DNA of 26,751 nt from Candidatus Hydrothermota bacterium. GTDB lineage: Bacteria > Hydrothermota > Hydrothermia > UBA1063. The stretch is taken from NCBI GenBank assembly GCA_003644895.1, contig QNDO01000004.1, positions 1 through 26,751 on the forward strand. Direction: 5' to 3'. Below, in pieces: positions 15,308 through 22,517 of the stretch. Position 1 is the first letter of the stretch. The number at the start of each line of letters is the position of its first letter. The translations under genes were made by a program, and so were the position numbers. Under the pieces are notes generated by a model. The model made no database searches and had not been told where the DNA came from. It saw only the letters and a program-made list of their open reading frames with translations.

Positions 15308-16852
15308 ATGTTGGTAAAACTTTTGATGCTTTTTTCAATATTTTTCGGAGGGGAAGAATTCGGTAGAGTGGGTTATGTAAAGGGTGAAGCCCAGATTTTA
15401 AGATATGGAGAGGGAGGTTTTGAGTATCTGACGGTGAATAATATAGTGGGCGAAGGTGATGAGGTAAGGACCTTTTCAAAGTCCCGATTAGAAATTGAAT
15501 TCAGCGATGGTTCTGTATTAACGCTTGGAGAACGCACTGATGTGATTTTTGATAGAGTTACTGAAGATCTTGTTGCGCTTTATGTTTATACCGGAAAAGT
15601 AAGAATATACGCAAGAGACAGATATTTCACAATAGAATCAGATCTGGGCAGGACAGATTTAGATCAGTATACCAGAGTTAGAATAGATGTAAAGGATTCA
15701 AAACAATACATTAAAGTTATAAGTGGGAGAGCGTATTTTGCAGATTATAAAATCAGAGAGGGTGAACAATTAATTGCCAGGGAAAATGGAAGAATCACCA
15801 TAAGACCTTATTTTGATTACGATAGTTTTGATTACTGGGCAAGAGATTTTGAAGAGAGGTTTGTTGTTGTCCACAGGGTAGAGTATATACCCGTCCCTGT
15901 TTATTACGGTGTGTATGAGCTGGAAAGATACGGGAGATGGAGATACGTCCCTCCTTACGGATGGGTATGGGTACCTAAGGTACATTTTGGCTGGAGGCCG
16001 TATCATGATGGACACTGGGTATACCGAATAGGAGTTGGCTGGGTGTGGGTTCCCTATGAACCGTGGGGATGGATACCATATCATTATGGTAGATGGGCTT
16101 TTGTGGTAAGTATAGGATGGATATGGGTCCCTGGGGACAGCTGGGCTGGTGCATGGGTTGAATGGAGCTATGGACCTGACTGGGTTGCTTGGGTACCACT
16201 GGACCCTATGGGAAGACCTATCTATGTGGTTAACGTAAATCATACAGTTATTCATGTATGGAATTGCGTGGATTACAGCGATTTTAACCGGCCTGTATAC
16301 AGGTACAAACCGCCAAAGGATGGAAAATATAGAAAACCTTATAAACAGGTAAAACAGATCAAACTTGATGTTATAAAAAAGTACAAGACAAAAACCCCCA
16401 TCAGACCTTCTGATATTGCTAATAAGGACGAAATCCGTATCAAAGCCCAAAAGCAGGTACAGAGGCCTTACAGATCAGCGGAAAAGGACAAAGTTATAGA
16501 TGTAAAAAAGAGCGGAAAAACATCAAAGCCTACAACAAGCGTAAAAGCACAGAGATTTGAGCATAAATTTTACAAAGCAGAAGAAAAACAGGATTTGAAA
16601 AAGAGAAATTATATCAAAAAAGATAATAGCTACGATAGGGAAAAATATTACATAGACAAAAGATCTGCTGATAGACGGAGAGTTGTTTATGATAAAGAAT
16701 TTGACAGGAGTGTTAAGCATGATAATAATATAAAAAGGGGTCAGAAGCTGGATAGAAAAAAATCTAAATTATACAAGGAAAAAGGAAATGATGGAGATGA
16801 CAAGAAAGATAATAAAAAGAAGAAGTCGGAGAAAAAGATATATGAATATTGA
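15308..16852 (+). CDS. FecR-like domain protein with Trp/Tyr/Gly-rich repeats and a Lys-rich tail (DUF6600-like)
   Basis: A 514-residue exported protein in three parts. The N-terminus has a short hydrophobic signal (about 1-13) and a FecR-like beta domain at about 18-165 (GYVKGEAQILR, then GDEVRTFSKSRLEIEFSDGSVLTLG). The middle (about 200-300) is an aromatic repeat region. Units of the GWVWVP...GWRPYHDGHW type recur near 208-236, 236-263 and 263-290, and resemble the DUF6600 family as I recall it. The last 185 residues are extremely rich in Lys, Arg, Asp and Tyr and look disordered. There is no helix for a sensor anchor and no sigma factor beside it, so it is probably not a classical anti-sigma regulator. 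Surface or peptidoglycan attachment is inferred. Confidence 0.8.
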   Translation: MLVKLLMLFSIFFGGEEFGRVGYVKGEAQILRYGEGGFEYLTVNNIVGEGDEVRTFSKSRLEIEFSDGSVLTLGERTDVIFDRVTEDLVALYVYTGKVRIYARDRYFTIESDLGRTDLDQYTRVRIDVKDSKQYIKVISGRAYFADYKIREGEQLIARENGRITIRPYFDYDSFDYWARDFEERFVVVHRVEYIPVPVYYGVYELERYGRWRYVPPYGWVWVPKVHFGWRPYHDGHWVYRIGVGWVWVPYEPWGWIPYHYGRWAFVVSIGWIWVPGDSWAGAWVEWSYGPDWVAWVPLDPMGRPIYVVNVNHTVIHVWNCVDYSDFNRPVYRYKPPKDGKYRKPYKQVKQIKLDVIKKYKTKTPIRPSDIANKDEIRIKAQKQVQRPYRSAEKDKVIDVKKSGKTSKPTTSVKAQRFEHKFYKAEEKQDLKKRNYIKKDNSYDREKYYIDKRSADRRRVVYDKEFDRSVKHDNNIKRGQKLDRKKSKLYKEKGNDGDDKKDNKKKKSEKKIYEY

Positions 16853-17123
16853 TAAGTTTTTCATTTTCCTGCTTCTTGTAACTCCTGTATGGGCTGGAGA
16901 GGGGGAGAAAGCGCCTCCTCCCAGTTCCAAGAAAAATTCTACTCAAATAAAGAAAGATTACTTTGTGGATAAAGATAAAGATGGATTGAATGACAAGATC
17001 AAAAAAGGCGGTGCAAAGGTAGGGGATTACATAATGGATTTCCTGAAGAAGAGTGGTAAGGGTGAAAAAAAGGTTGCAAATGGAAAAGGCAAGAAAAAAG
17101 ATAATAAAAAACGCAGGCATTAG
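16842..17123 (+). CDS. Small secreted Lys-rich protein with a DxDxDG calcium-loop-like motif
   Basis: A protein of about 93 residues starting MNIDKFFIFLLLVTPVWA, a typical signal peptide with cleavage near VWA-GE. The mature part has a Pro/Ser stretch, then VDKDKDGLNDKI, which resembles the thrombospondin type 3 or dockerin-like calcium loop (D-x-D-x-D-G-x-x-D). It ends in a highly basic tail (KKKDNKKRRH). An in-frame ATG at 16788 exists, but it would put a very basic stretch before the signal peptide, so I take 16842, with a GGAG about 10 nt upstream. It overlaps the previous stop by 11 nt and the next gene by 44 nt. The family is unknown. Confidence 0.6.
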   Translation: MNIDKFFIFLLLVTPVWAGEGEKAPPPSSKKNSTQIKKDYFVDKDKDGLNDKIKKGGAKVGDYIMDFLKKSGKGEKKVANGKGKKKDNKKRRH

Positions 17124-17475
17124 TCTGATATTGGCGTCTTTTATAGTCTCAGCATGTGGAAGGAAAATGCCCCCTCCCGGGAAGCCTGATGTGGATCCTC
17201 CAGTCATTGCTATTACTCAGCCTCACACTGGAGATACCCTCAGAGGGGAGATAAATGTAAACTTTCTCATTCAGGATAAAAGCAAGGTTAAGTGGGTTTC
17301 TTTACTTGTAGATAACAAGGAGGAACTCCGGGATTCCACAGAACCTTTCAGTCTGAGTTTTAAGACGGATTCTCTTGCAGATACATTGCATTTAATCAAA
17401 GTGAAGGCCTGTGATTTCTGGGACAATATAGGCGAATCAAAGGTTGTAGAGGTTTTTATCAGGAATAAAGAGTAA
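17080..17475 (+). CDS. Lipoprotein with an Ig-like beta-sandwich domain
   Basis: A 131-residue predicted lipoprotein. It has a basic n-region (MEKARKKIIK), a hydrophobic core and a lipobox IVSAC with Cys26. The mature part opens with PPPGKPDVDPPVIAITQPHTGDTL, whose PVI-I-P start, followed by RGEINVNFLIQDKSKVKWVSLLVD, is typical of bacterial Ig-like domains that link or bind at the cell surface. A GTG at 17053 could extend it by 9 residues; I prefer the ATG with AAGG 6 nt before. It overlaps the end of the small secreted protein and ends the four-gene run, 12 nt from the convergent GH16-like gene. Confidence 0.75.
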   Translation: MEKARKKIIKNAGISLILASFIVSACGRKMPPPGKPDVDPPVIAITQPHTGDTLRGEINVNFLIQDKSKVKWVSLLVDNKEELRDSTEPFSLSFKTDSLADTLHLIKVKACDFWDNIGESKVVEVFIRNKE

Positions 17476-17487
17476 AAAACGCTACAT

Positions 17488-18279
17488 TTAGTTATCTTTA
17501 AAAGGTATGTATTCAAATTTTTTGACTATAATTTCAACAGTATCGGGACCGGTATTTTTCTTTACGGGCCACCAGAGGTAGACTTCAGGGTATAAACCTC
17601 TGTGCTGGGGTATAAAATTTTTATCCGTGATTTTCCATTTAGAAATAATTATCTCCTGCTGGTCCTTTATAGTCTTTTGGAGTGATTCAGGTAGAACATA
17701 CACAGGGATTGAAGATTTAAATTTTATTGAATCTGGATACAGGTATATGTAATGAATAGAAACCACAGGGTCTTGGATTTTGTAGTCACTAAGAGGTTTA
17801 AAAGTTATCCCCTTTCTTATATGTTTTGGTCTCCAGGAGTGAACGCTATAATTACCTCCCAGATGAAGAGGGTTACCCCATTTTGAAAATTCGATATCTA
17901 TCTCATATATCCCCATATCCCAGTCGTAAAGAAATGGAGCAAAGCAGGTGTTAAGTAGATTATTTATTCTTCCTATTACTTCGATTCTGTAAATACCAAA
18001 GCTTTTCTTTCTTGAAGATTTAATACCCGCTGAATAAAATCGTGTACCTTGTGTGCTTCTTTCCCTGATAGCTAGAAGATGCAGGTATCCACTGCTATCA
18101 ACATAAGCCATACGCTTGTCAAAAAAGTTATTACTCAGGGAATCATAGTTTGAAAATATATGCCACCATTCTCCACTGAAGAATAGAGAATCTTTAAAAG
18201 GTGATTCTATAATTCCATAAAGTGCAGAAGTTATAAGAAAAATAAAGAAGAATCTTATCGAGAATCTCAGTATTTTCAT
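17488..18279 (-). CDS. GH16-like exported protein
   Basis: A 263-residue protein with an N-terminal signal (MKILRFSIRFFFIFLITSALYG). Residues 90-150 match the concanavalin-A-like GH16 pattern: FGIYRIEVIGRI, an aromatic segment, then YEIDIEFSKWGN. EIDIE at 126-130 matches the GH16 catalytic signature E-x-D-x-E, with Glu126 the predicted nucleophile and Glu130 the predicted acid/base. The rest is diverged, and the domain is short for a full GH16 enzyme. It may be a glycan hydrolase, a transglycosylase or a binding protein. It is the last gene of the long minus operon and overlaps the GNAT gene by 4 nt. Confidence 0.65.
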   Translation of the reverse strand: MKILRFSIRFFFIFLITSALYGIIESPFKDSLFFSGEWWHIFSNYDSLSNNFFDKRMAYVDSSGYLHLLAIRERSTQGTRFYSAGIKSSRKKSFGIYRIEVIGRINNLLNTCFAPFLYDWDMGIYEIDIEFSKWGNPLHLGGNYSVHSWRPKHIRKGITFKPLSDYKIQDPVVSIHYIYLYPDSIKFKSSIPVYVLPESLQKTIKDQQEIIISKWKITDKNFIPQHRGLYPEVYLWWPVKKNTGPDTVEIIVKKFEYIPFKDN

Positions 18280-19085
18280 AACATTTTTTTCATCCTGAGG
18301 AATATCCTGTTTATAGTAGCCCCCACAGTTTTATAATAAAAAGCCACAGGACCAACCCAGGGGATTATAGCCTTCTTGTAGCCCACTTCCTTCATGAAAT
18401 TCAGAGTTTCCAGTAAAAGCGCTCTTCCTATTCCCTTTCCTCGCAAACCACTATTCACACCCATGGGACCAAACCACCCAACTCCTGGATTATTAGTGTC
18501 AAAGGCGGAAAATCCAACAATTCTTCCTTTTTGCAGGGAAATAACCAATCTCGGTGGGTCGTACATAAAGGAAGTTAGAACTTCTTCTTCCCATGGAGGA
18601 AAATGCTTTTTCAGAAATATACGGACCTCTTCGTGATGCGAAGCTTTAGCTCTTATAATATCAACACCTTGAATTTTTTGATATGTATACACATGAGTTA
18701 ATTCAAGGAACATGTTGAATGTGTAGTCAAAAACTTTATATCCATTATTTAGAAAGAAGATATAGATTCCTGTATACCGTGGATCAACACCGGGAAACAT
18801 ATATCTTGGTGCAGATTCAAAAACTCTAACTTCTTTCACCTTTTCTTCTCTTAATCTCTGTTCCAGCTGCTTCAAAAGCTTACTATTGTATCCGTGCATG
18901 AGTTTTATGTATCCTCTATCCTTTCTTTTCACTCCTATCACGAAATCTGATCCTTCTGAAATTATGAATTTCTCATCATAAGCAGGGTCTTTTTTTATAA
19001 GAAATTCCAGATTAGGGTAACTAATCTTTTCTGCATCCAAGAAATAAAAATTTCTCAGATCATCGATGTTGAATTGTAATTTCAT
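18276..19085 (-). CDS. GNAT-family N-acetyltransferase, tandem-domain form
   Basis: A 269-residue protein. The C-terminal half (about 130-269) is a GNAT domain: GRIVGFSAFDTNN for strand 4, then the acetyl-CoA motif SGLRGKGIGRALLLETL with RGKGIG at 215-220. AFYYKTVGA closes it. The N-terminal half, ending in PRYTGIYIFFLNNGYKVFD, looks like a second, degenerate GNAT fold without a pyrophosphate-binding loop. Such tandem proteins often acetylate small molecules or sugars, but the substrate cannot be named. It overlaps the parvulin gene by 26 nt, which suggests coupled translation. Confidence 0.85.
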   Translation of the reverse strand: MKLQFNIDDLRNFYFLDAEKISYPNLEFLIKKDPAYDEKFIISEGSDFVIGVKRKDRGYIKLMHGYNSKLLKQLEQRLREEKVKEVRVFESAPRYMFPGVDPRYTGIYIFFLNNGYKVFDYTFNMFLELTHVYTYQKIQGVDIIRAKASHHEEVRIFLKKHFPPWEEEVLTSFMYDPPRLVISLQKGRIVGFSAFDTNNPGVGWFGPMGVNSGLRGKGIGRALLLETLNFMKEVGYKKAIIPWVGPVAFYYKTVGATINRIFLRMKKML

Positions 19086-19848
19086 GCAATCTTTTTTCCA
19101 GTTCTATTTCGTAGACTTTTCTCATTTCCCGAAATGAAAGTGAATCAAAAACAGCTTCTTTCTGCGGTTCTATTGCTTCCAGTTTAATTATAAAATAGCC
19201 CCATTTTGTTCTTATAGGCCCTGCTACGTCTTTTGTCTTCATTTTAAAGAGTTTTCTTGATACTTTATTCATGGGATCATAGAATGTGGGTCCTCTTAAA
19301 CCACCTATCAATCTCCTTCTGGATTCTGATTCGGTTTCCACAAGTTTTTCGAAATCCGCTCCAAAAAGAAGTTTAATTCTTACTTTCCATGCCTTGAGCC
19401 ATTTTTTGAATTTTTTGAAAAACGAATAATAGTAAGGGGAAGATATGTATATTTCTCGCCAGATTCTCTGTTCCGGGACAATTACCTTTTTACCAGTTAA
19501 ATTCATGTGTGCTATAATAGAATCCTGAATAAATTTGTAAAGGCCAATCTCATAGCGAAGTTTTTCTCTGAGGGAATCTTCGCTGATATTATTTCCATTT
19601 AGAAATTGTCTGTATTCTTTGGGAGAGGGGAATTCACTTTTGAGTTCGTTCAGGTAAAAATCTATCTCTCCCTCTGAAACTTCTATGCCCTGTGATTTGA
19701 CCAAATCTTGAAGCCTTTTCTCCATTTCGATTCTCTCCCTCAAAACCTGCCACGCCTTTTTACCATATTTTATTTTAAGGTAGTTTTCAAAATTGTATTG
19801 AACTTCAGGAGGAAACATAAGGAATAAAAGGACCATTAAACTGTTCAT
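19060..19848 (-). CDS. Exported parvulin-type peptidyl-prolyl isomerase (SurA/PrsA-like)
   Basis: A 262-residue protein with a short hydrophobic leader (MNSLMVLLFLMFPPEV) and a SurA-type N-terminal helical region (about 20-115) with the EVSEGEIDFYLNELK pattern. A diverged parvulin domain spans about 125-228. Its landmarks are IYIS in place of the usual HILV, FEKLV, the GGLRG turn (182-186) replacing GGDLG, and VAGPIRTKWGYFIIKLE. These proteins help fold or escort outer-membrane proteins in the periplasm, which fits an operon with kdsA. The leader is short, so export is likely rather than certain. Isomerase activity is doubtful because the typical histidines are not evident. Confidence 0.75.
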   Translation of the reverse strand: MNSLMVLLFLMFPPEVQYNFENYLKIKYGKKAWQVLRERIEMEKRLQDLVKSQGIEVSEGEIDFYLNELKSEFPSPKEYRQFLNGNNISEDSLREKLRYEIGLYKFIQDSIIAHMNLTGKKVIVPEQRIWREIYISSPYYYSFFKKFKKWLKAWKVRIKLLFGADFEKLVETESESRRRLIGGLRGPTFYDPMNKVSRKLFKMKTKDVAGPIRTKWGYFIIKLEAIEPQKEAVFDSLSFREMRKVYEIELEKRLHEITIQHR

Positions 19849-20972
19849 AATCTTTTCTCCATCCAGTTAAGCAATCTTTTATTATTTTTTAGGCTGAAAT
19901 AATCAAATATTATGATATTTTTATACCCTGATTCTATTGCGTAGCTAATTTCCTGAGGAGCGTACTTTTCTGCGTCCTGATAATAAACTCCTACGCCCAT
20001 AACTATCCTATCTTTAGGATAAATAGATGCATATTCTAAGAAGTTTTTATAGGATTTTTTATCCGGTGTGTAAGCCATGATACACAATCTATCGATTATA
20101 TTCTCATTAACCCATTCTCTCCAATCCTGCCCCAGATTGTAGGAACTTGACGCTGGATTGGCAAATACAGCTGCTGTTAGCTCTTTGGGTTGTAATCTTT
20201 CTTTCAAGGTTTTTACCAGACCTTTTACAGCATCTTTTCTTTTTCTATTCCAGTACATTCTCAGCCAGTGGTAATATCGAATATGTGGTTCCCGGGTCAT
20301 AACAGTATTCCAGTGAGGTGCTCTGTAATCAACAGCATCGGAGATCAATCTGGGGTCTATATGAAATCTGACGTTGAAATCCTCTATATTTTTCTCTGAA
20401 AAATCCCAGTAACCTCCGGGATATCTTATGAAGTCAAGATGTATGCCGGCTACATTGTATCGGGTGATGATTTCAGTGGCGTAGTCTGCAATAAATTCCC
20501 GCACTTCTTCTCTGGATGGATCAAGAAACAGACCATCCACACCGTAATTTATTATATCTTCATACTCATATTCTGCCATAGACCTCCCTTCCTTGTCATG
20601 CAAGAACCACTCTGGATGCTGATAAAGCACATGGGCGGAATCCTTGGGTTTGTCTTTAATTGACCAGTAGAGGCAGGTATTAATCCAGGCATGAACCTTG
20701 ATATCACTACCTTCGATTTTTTTCACTAGATATCCTAAGGGGTCAAAATCTTCGCTCATATACTCAGTTCTTGGTAATATATCACTTTGATAGTAAGCAT
20801 AGCCTCCCACAACCACCTGCACAAAGAGTTCATCGAATTTGTATTTTTGGGAGAATTCCACAAGTTCGTCGATTGACTCCTTTGTTCTCAAGGCTCTGGC
20901 TGTGACCCATAATGATTTTTTGATATTAATGTTCCCCATAGTCATAAGAAAAAGTATTGTTTTTAACATCAT
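19845..20972 (-). CDS. GHL10-like family protein (glycosyl hydrolase-like 10)
   Basis: A 375-residue TIM-barrel protein of the GHL10/YngK type. SLWVTARALRTKESIDELVEF opens the barrel and VHAWINTCLYW lies at 93-103. EWFLHDKEGR is near 121-130, GLFLDPSREEVREF at 147-160 and AGIHLDFIRYP at 175-185. These are the diagnostic segments for the family as I know it, where the acidic residues at the strand ends are candidate catalytic groups. A short hydrophobic start (MMLKTILFLMTMG) may be a signal. It overlaps kdsA and the isomerase gene by 4 nt each. The substrate is unknown; an envelope glycan is inferred from the neighbours. Confidence 0.85.
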   Translation of the reverse strand: MMLKTILFLMTMGNINIKKSLWVTARALRTKESIDELVEFSQKYKFDELFVQVVVGGYAYYQSDILPRTEYMSEDFDPLGYLVKKIEGSDIKVHAWINTCLYWSIKDKPKDSAHVLYQHPEWFLHDKEGRSMAEYEYEDIINYGVDGLFLDPSREEVREFIADYATEIITRYNVAGIHLDFIRYPGGYWDFSEKNIEDFNVRFHIDPRLISDAVDYRAPHWNTVMTREPHIRYYHWLRMYWNRKRKDAVKGLVKTLKERLQPKELTAAVFANPASSSYNLGQDWREWVNENIIDRLCIMAYTPDKKSYKNFLEYASIYPKDRIVMGVGVYYQDAEKYAPQEISYAIESGYKNIIIFDYFSLKNNKRLLNWMEKRL

Positions 20973-21802
20973 AATTCCTTGACGATCCTGTCTATTTTTA
21001 AAAGGGTTACAAGAAGTTCTTCAAGTTTGTCCAAGGGGAGCATACTGGAGGCATCTGAAAGTGCTTCTTTAGGGTTGGGGTGTGTTTCTATAAATATGGC
21101 GTCTATCCCCGCGGCAACCCCTGCCCTTGCAAGATATTCAATAAATTCAGGTCTACCACCTCTGGGGTCTTTAGAAGGTATGCCGTACACCCTTACTGTA
21201 TGAGTAACATCAAAAACTACAGGATATCCGGTGGCGCGCATGATGGGGAAGGAACGCATATCTACCACGAGATTGTGATAGCCAAATATTGTACCTCTTT
21301 CCGTTAACAGTATTTTGTTGTTACCCACACTCTCTATTTTCCCGATTATGTTTTTAACATCTTCGGGTGAGAGGAATTGACCCTTTTTTACATTAATCAC
21401 CTTTTGGCTTCTGGCAACTTCAAGAGTTAGTTTGGTTTGCATACACAGGAAGGCTGGAATCTGGAGTATATCAAGGACTTCAGATGCAGGCTTAGCTTCT
21501 TCTGGATAATGAACATCTGAGAGAACAGGTACATCGAAAGTTTTTTTCACCTTCTCCAGAATTCTTAATCCCTTTTCTAATCCTGGACCATAATAATTTT
21601 GTACAGAGGAACGATTATCTTTAGCATATGAAGATTTGAATATGAAGCCGATATTGAGTTTTTCGGAAATCTTTTTGATTCTTTCCGCTGTGTGCATCAC
21701 GATATCCTCAGTCTCAATTACACAAGGCCCTGCTATCAGGGCAATAGGATTACCCCCACCTATTTTAATACCTCCAACTTCTATAACTCTGGTCTTATGC
21801 AT
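20969..21802 (-). CDS. kdsA: 3-deoxy-8-phosphooctulonate synthase (KDO-8-P synthase), metal-dependent type
   Basis: KdsA (277 aa) condenses phosphoenolpyruvate with arabinose 5-phosphate to make KDO-8-P for the LPS inner core. The N-terminus has IALIAGPCVIE, with Cys27 at the position of the metal-ligand cysteine in the metal-dependent class. The other ligands are His201 (DVTHT), Glu239 (FIETHP) and Asp250 (ALSDAS). KDNRSS lies at 61-66, GQFLSP at 141-146 and KDPRGGRPEF at 211-220. Several usually invariant residues differ (see findings). It lies between the phosphoesterase and the GHL10 gene and shows that the cell makes KDO-containing lipopolysaccharide. Confidence 0.93.
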   Translation of the reverse strand: MHKTRVIEVGGIKIGGGNPIALIAGPCVIETEDIVMHTAERIKKISEKLNIGFIFKSSYAKDNRSSVQNYYGPGLEKGLRILEKVKKTFDVPVLSDVHYPEEAKPASEVLDILQIPAFLCMQTKLTLEVARSQKVINVKKGQFLSPEDVKNIIGKIESVGNNKILLTERGTIFGYHNLVVDMRSFPIMRATGYPVVFDVTHTVRVYGIPSKDPRGGRPEFIEYLARAGVAAGIDAIFIETHPNPKEALSDASSMLPLDKLEELLVTLLKIDRIVKEL

Positions 21803-21805
21803 AAG

Positions 21806-22516
21806 TTATTCTCCTCTTTTTAAAAGTGTTGAAAGATAATCAAAAATATCCTGTGGTAAATTCATATTTTTTAGACCGATAATGGTTTCCTCTACATTGT
21901 ATTTTACCTTCCGGAAGTGAATTTTTCCATTTTCAATTACCACATAAGAAGCCCTTGGGTCTCCACCCCGGGGGAAACCTACAGAACCCGGGTTAATAAT
22001 TCTGTAATCATGTAACTGATAATCCATGGGAATATGAGAATGGCCGAAAAGTATCAAATCAATCTTTTTATTTCCTTCATAGTGCATTTCCTCTTCTATA
22101 ATGTGGGAGGGAGTTGAGGGAGTTATATATCCCTCATAAGGTTTTTTAATAGTACCATGTACCATCAAAATATTTATACCGTCCAGTTCCACTAATATTT
22201 TATCAGGTAGTTTTTTTAAATAATCTAATTCTTCCTCTGTAAATCTATAATTAATATTGTTCCTGGATGCCAGAGTAATTTTTTCAAAAAATTCTGTACA
22301 CCCCACACATCCCTTACTATATGCAAGACTTAGATCGTGATTACCCATTATAGTGTAAGTTGAAATCTGCCTGATTATTTTAATAACGCTACGTGGTTCG
22401 GGTCCGTAATCTACAAGATCCCCGAGACAAAGTACAGCATCATATTCCTCTTTTTCCAGTATTGCTTCTAAAGCTGACTTGTTACCATGGATATCTGCCA
22501 AGACAAGTATTTTCAT
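21806..22516 (-). CDS. Calcineurin-like metallophosphoesterase (YfcE-type)
   Basis: A 236-residue cytosolic phosphoesterase with the complete two-metal signature: DIHGN (Asp8, His10), LGDLVDYGP (Asp33), GNHD (58-61), VHGT (His120) and GHSH (158-161). It acts on phosphomonoesters or phosphodiesters, but the natural substrate is not fixed by sequence. It sits just after guaA (1 nt gap) and 3 nt before kdsA. A role in nucleotide or sugar-phosphate turnover fits both neighbours. Confidence 0.92.
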   Translation of the reverse strand: MKILVLADIHGNKSALEAILEKEEYDAVLCLGDLVDYGPEPRSVIKIIRQISTYTIMGNHDLSLAYSKGCVGCTEFFEKITLASRNNINYRFTEEELDYLKKLPDKILVELDGINILMVHGTIKKPYEGYITPSTPSHIIEEEMHYEGNKKIDLILFGHSHIPMDYQLHDYRIINPGSVGFPRGGDPRASYVVIENGKIHFRKVKYNVEETIIGLKNMNLPQDIFDYLSTLLKRGE

Positions 22517-22517
22517 T

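Noticed and set aside
15770..16450. 226-codon open frame on the minus strand
   Set aside because: It mirrors the aromatic repeat region of the FecR-like gene. The repetitive composition explains the lack of stops.
16788..16841. Earlier ATG for the small secreted protein
   Set aside because: It would place a long basic stretch in front of a clear signal peptide and enlarge the overlap with the preceding gene.
16764..17207. 147-codon open frame on the minus strand
   Set aside because: It is antisense to two short exported-protein genes whose signal peptides and lipobox support the plus strand.
17476..17487. Bidirectional terminator between the convergent operons
   Set aside because: A short T/A run exists next to the stop, but no stem precedes it, and only 12 bases separate the genes.
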